Assembly (NCBI GenBank): GCA_013362835.1
Contig: JABFVJ010000258.1
Span: forward strand, 1-9,877
Direction: 5' to 3'
From: Nonomuraea sp.
GTDB lineage: Bacteria; Actinomycetota; Actinomycetes; Streptosporangiales; Streptosporangiaceae
Length of the DNA stretch: 9,877 nt
In this document: positions 7,572-9,877 of the stretch, one piece after another
Position numbering within the stretch: position 1 is the stretch's first letter
How the letters are laid out: every line of letters starts with the position of its first letter
Notes under the pieces: model-generated
What the model was told of the DNA's origin: nothing
Database searches by the model: none
The model's input: only the letters and a program-made list of their open reading frames with translations
Translations under genes and position numbers: made by a program

Positions 7572-7957
7572 GCAACATCCCTGACGACCTCAGCTACACC
7601 AAGGAGCACGAGTGGGTGTCGGGCGTGGACGACGGCATCACCGTGACCGTCGGCATCACGGCCTTCGCCGCCGAGGCGCTTGGTGACGTCGTCTTCGTGC
7701 AGCTCCCCGAGGTCGGCAAGACCGTCGAGGCGGGCGAGTCGGTCGGCGAGGTGGAGTCCACCAAGTCGGTGAGCGAGATCTACGCCCCGGTCGGCGGCGA
7801 GATCACCGAGGTGAACCAGTCCGTCGTGGACGACCCGTCGCTCGCCAACAGCGACCCGTACGGCGACGGCTGGATGTTCCGCGTCCGCATGGAGGGCGAC
7901 GCGGAGGACCTGCTGTCGGCCGAGGAGTACGCGGCGCTCACCTCAGGCGAGTCCTGA
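7568..7957 (+). CDS. gcvH: Glycine cleavage system H protein (lipoyl carrier)
   Basis: A 129-residue lipoyl-domain protein that shuttles the aminomethyl group between the P, T and L proteins of the glycine cleavage complex. The lipoylated lysine is Lys66 in [10 protein letters not shown]. Other hallmarks are YTKEHEWV (10-17), [22 protein letters not shown] (29-50), [10 protein letters not shown] and GDGWMF. The GTG start lies inside the gcvT stop region (GTGA overlap) and is preceded by a strong AGGAGG at 7557-7562 with 5-nt spacing, so efficient coupled translation is expected. It lacks the SHMT neighbour that follows gcvH in some actinomycetes; the next gene is sdaA. Confidence 0.97.
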   Translation: MSNIPDDLSYTKEHEWVSGVDDGITVTVGITAFAAEALGDVVFVQLPEVGKTVEAGESVGEVESTKSVSEIYAPVGGEITEVNQSVVDDPSLANSDPYGDGWMFRVRMEGDAEDLLSAEEYAALTSGES

Positions 7958-7964
7958 CCCACCC

Positions 7965-7989
7965 GCCGGGGCCCCTGCCGGGCCCCGGC
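7965..7989 (+). terminator. Intercistronic hairpin between gcvH and sdaA
   Basis: A perfect 10-bp stem, GCCGGGGCCC / GGGCCCCGGC, with a 5-nt loop (CTGCC), 7 nt after the gcvH stop. No T-tract follows and sdaA begins only 26 nt later, so it may reduce rather than stop transcription into sdaA, or protect the gcvTH message. Confidence 0.5.
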
Positions 7990-8015
7990 TCTTCCTGGAA
8001 CTGAAGGGCGCATCA

Positions 8016-9392
8016 ATGGCGATCAGCGTCTTCGACCTTTTCAAGATCGGTATCGGCCCGTCGAGCTCCCACACGGGCGGCCCGATGGCCGCCGCGCACA
8101 AGTTCGCGCGCGGCCTGCACGACGACGATCTCCTCCCCCGCGTCGCCCGCGTCGAGGCCATCCTGTACGGCTCGCTCGGCCTGACCGGCAAGGGCCACGG
8201 CAGCGACAAGGCGGTCCTGCTCGGCCTGTCGGGCGAGAAGCCCGAGCTGGTCGACGTCGACTCGATCGACGCCCGCCTGGCCGAGATGCGCGCCGCGGGC
8301 ACGGTCAAGCTGTTCGGCACCCACGAGATCCCCTTCGTCGTGGGCCAGGACCTCGTCTTCGAACGCAAGATCTCGCTGCCAGAGCACCCCAACGGCATGC
8401 GCTTCACCGCCTACGACGAGCAGGGCGGCAAGCTGCGGGAGAAGGTCTACTTCTCGGTCGGCGGCGGCTTCGTCGTGGACGAGAAGGCCACCGGCGCCGA
8501 CCGCATCAAACCGGACGACACCGTCCTGCCCTACCCGTTCGCCTCCGGCGAGGAGCTGCTCAAGCACTGCTCGAACACCGGCCTGTCGATCTCCGCCCTG
8601 ATGCTGGAGAACGAGAAGGCGTTCGGCCGCACCGAGGACGAGATCCGCGCGGGCATACTCGGCCTCTGGCGGGTGATGTCCGACTGCGTGCGGCGCGGCA
8701 TCTCCAAGGAGGGCGTGCTGCCCGGCGGCCTGAAGGTCAAGCGGAGGGCCAACCAGCTCCACCGCCGCCTGCAGTCCGAGTCGGCCGAGAAGGACCCGCT
8801 GCAGGCGATGGACTGGGTCGCGCTGTTCGCCCTGGCCGTCAACGAGGAGAACGCCGCCGGGGGCCGCATCGTCACCGCCCCCACCAACGGCGCCGCCGGC
8901 ATCATCCCGGCCGTGCTCACGTACTACACGAAGTTCGTCCCGCACGCCGACGACGACGGCGTGGTGCGCTTCCTGCTGACGGCCGCCGCGATCGGCGTGC
9001 TGTTCAAGGAGAACGCCTCGATCTCCGGCGCCGAGGTCGGCTGCCAGGGCGAGGTGGGCTCGGCCTGCTCGATGGCCTCGGCCGGCCTCACCGAGGTCAT
9101 GGGCGGCACGCCCGAGCAGGTGGAGAACGCCGCCGAGATCGGCATCGAGCACAACCTGGGGCTGACCTGCGACCCGATCGGCGGTCTCGTCCAGATCCCG
9201 TGCATCGAGCGGAACGCGGTGGCCTCCAACAAGGCCATCACGGCCGCCAGGATCGCCCTGCGCGGCGACGGCCGCCATTACGTGGCGCTCGACAAGGCCA
9301 TCAAGACCATGCGCGACACCGGCCGCGACATGCTCGACAAGTACAAGGAGACCTCACGCGGCGGCCTCGCCGTCAACGTCATCGAGTGCTGA
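8016..9392 (+). CDS. sdaA: L-serine dehydratase (L-serine ammonia-lyase), single-chain [4Fe-4S] type
   Basis: A 458-residue cytoplasmic enzyme that converts L-serine to pyruvate and ammonia with an oxygen-sensitive iron-sulfur cluster. The N-terminal domain opens with [19 protein letters not shown] (6-24), the family signature. The three cluster ligands are Cys343 (GCQGEVGS), Cys385 (LTCDPIGG) and Cys396 (IPCIERN), at the same numbers I recall for the Legionella pneumophila enzyme. The protein ends NVIEC with Cys458 as the last residue, matching the tail-in-mouth C-terminal cysteine described for that enzyme, so gene length and start are well supported. GAAGGG lies 7 nt before ATG 8016. Placed behind gcvT-gcvH, it would remove serine made from glycine, finishing glycine breakdown to pyruvate. 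It is probably part of the riboswitch-controlled operon, although a hairpin lies in the 58-nt gap. Confidence 0.96.
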   Translation: MAISVFDLFKIGIGPSSSHTGGPMAAAHKFARGLHDDDLLPRVARVEAILYGSLGLTGKGHGSDKAVLLGLSGEKPELVDVDSIDARLAEMRAAGTVKLFGTHEIPFVVGQDLVFERKISLPEHPNGMRFTAYDEQGGKLREKVYFSVGGGFVVDEKATGADRIKPDDTVLPYPFASGEELLKHCSNTGLSISALMLENEKAFGRTEDEIRAGILGLWRVMSDCVRRGISKEGVLPGGLKVKRRANQLHRRLQSESAEKDPLQAMDWVALFALAVNEENAAGGRIVTAPTNGAAGIIPAVLTYYTKFVPHADDDGVVRFLLTAAAIGVLFKENASISGAEVGCQGEVGSACSMASAGLTEVMGGTPEQVENAAEIGIEHNLGLTCDPIGGLVQIPCIERNAVASNKAITAARIALRGDGRHYVALDKAIKTMRDTGRDMLDKYKETSRGGLAVNVIEC

Positions 9393-9423
9393 CCGCGCTC
9401 CCCGTCCGACGAAGGGCCTGGAC

Positions 9424-9877
9424 ATGCCTGACTGGCTGGAAGCGGGGATGTGGGGCCTGATCGCCGGGGGCGCCCTGGTCCTGGGCGCGGGCGTCGCCTG
9501 GCTGGTACGCGTCCCGAGGTGGCTGATCGCCGGAGTGATGGCCTTCGGCGCCGGCGTGCTGATCTCGGCCCTGTCCTTCGAGCTCATGGACGAGGCCGAA
9601 CGGTCGGGAGGGCTGCTGCCCACCGCGATCGGCTTCCTCGCCGGGGCCTGCGCGTACGTGGGCGCCAACGCGGCGCTCGCCCGTCATGGCGCCAGGCACC
9701 GCAAACGGTCGGGCGACCAGCAGCCGAGCGAGGGCGACGTGCAGGGCAGCGGGGCCGCGATAGCCGTCGGCGCGCTGCTCGACGGCGTCCCCGAGTCGGT
9801 GGTGCTCGGCCTGTCGCTGCTGCACGGGGGCGAGATCGGCCTCGCCGTCGTGGCTGCCGTCTTCATCTCCAACGTCC
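9424..9877 (+). CDS. ZIP-family-like metal transporter, N-terminal part (runs off window)
   Basis: The reading frame from ATG 9424 is open to the window edge (151 codons visible). GAAGGG at 9411-9416, 7 nt upstream, supports the start. Hydrophobic segments lie at about 8-28, 33-52, 64-86, 109-132 and 137 onward, separated by a charged loop at 87-107 (HGARHRKRSGDQQPSEGD), where ZIP proteins carry their variable cytoplasmic loop. The fourth segment has ALLDGVPESVVLGLSL, resembling the ZIP metal-site helix but with Asp120-Gly-Val-Pro-Glu124-Ser instead of the classical HNxPEG. The fifth begins VFISNV, as in ZIP-related bacterial proteins (usually followed by PE). Divalent metal uptake is the likely role, but the specificity is unknown. 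It starts 31 nt after sdaA with no terminator between, so it may be in the same transcript; a functional link to glycine metabolism is not evident. Confidence 0.75.
   Translation, partial: MPDWLEAGMWGLIAGGALVLGAGVAWLVRVPRWLIAGVMAFGAGVLISALSFELMDEAERSGGLLPTAIGFLAGACAYVGANAALARHGARHRKRSGDQQPSEGDVQGSGAAIAVGALLDGVPESVVLGLSLLHGGEIGLAVVAAVFISNV

Noticed and set aside
8013..9278. A 421-codon − strand frame opposite sdaA
   Set aside because: Antisense shadow of a gene whose + strand product matches serine dehydratase along its full length.

Overview
The window is about 9.9 kb of very GC-rich DNA with strong G/C bias at third codon positions, frequent GTG starts, GTGA stop/start overlaps and purine-rich Shine-Dalgarno sites. 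This is typical of a high-GC actinomycete. The combination of secreted proteases carrying chitin-binding modules, a riboswitch-controlled gcvT operon and an ALDH/SDR/class I amidotransferase operon fits a filamentous soil actinomycete (Streptomyces or Streptosporangiales type). The genus is inference. All genes I accept are on the + strand.

Region 1 (1-2056) is the 3' end of a catabolic operon: the C-terminal part of an NAD(P)-dependent aldehyde dehydrogenase, a short-chain dehydrogenase 5 nt downstream, and a gamma-glutamyl-GABA-hydrolase-like class I amidotransferase overlapping it by 4 nt. The set resembles gamma-glutamylated amine (polyamine or ethanolamine) utilisation loci. The glutamine-synthetase-like first enzyme would lie outside the window. 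Region 2 (2057-2245) is an unusually AT-rich spacer that probably carries the promoter of the next gene.

Region 3 (2246-6029) holds two secreted zinc peptidases: an M4 thermolysin-like endopeptidase (FTP/PepSY propeptide, catalytic domain, two Ig-like domains, chitin-binding module) and an M28 aminopeptidase (catalytic domain, one Ig-like domain, chitin-binding module). Their last ~148 residues are about 80% identical, so an endo- and an exopeptidase share one targeting cassette. Two strong hairpins (6033-6064, 6121-6160) end the region.

Region 4 (6188-9392) is a glycine-responsive unit: a candidate promoter, a tandem glycine riboswitch, gcvT, gcvH and sdaA. GcvT and GcvH are the T and H proteins of the glycine cleavage system. 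SdaA is a single-chain [4Fe-4S] L-serine dehydratase. Glycine sensed by the RNA would switch on glycine cleavage, and serine made from glycine plus methylene-THF would drain to pyruvate. SHMT (glyA) and the P and L proteins must be encoded elsewhere. Region 5 (9424 to end) is the start of a ZIP-like metal transporter cut off by the window edge.

I do not see a wholly undescribed system. The most interesting signals are the riboswitch's possible expression platform (a GCATCC element duplicated inside and downstream of aptamer 2, with one complementary GGATGC between), its long structured linker, a rare-codon island inside gcvT, and the shared chitin-targeting cassette of the two proteases.
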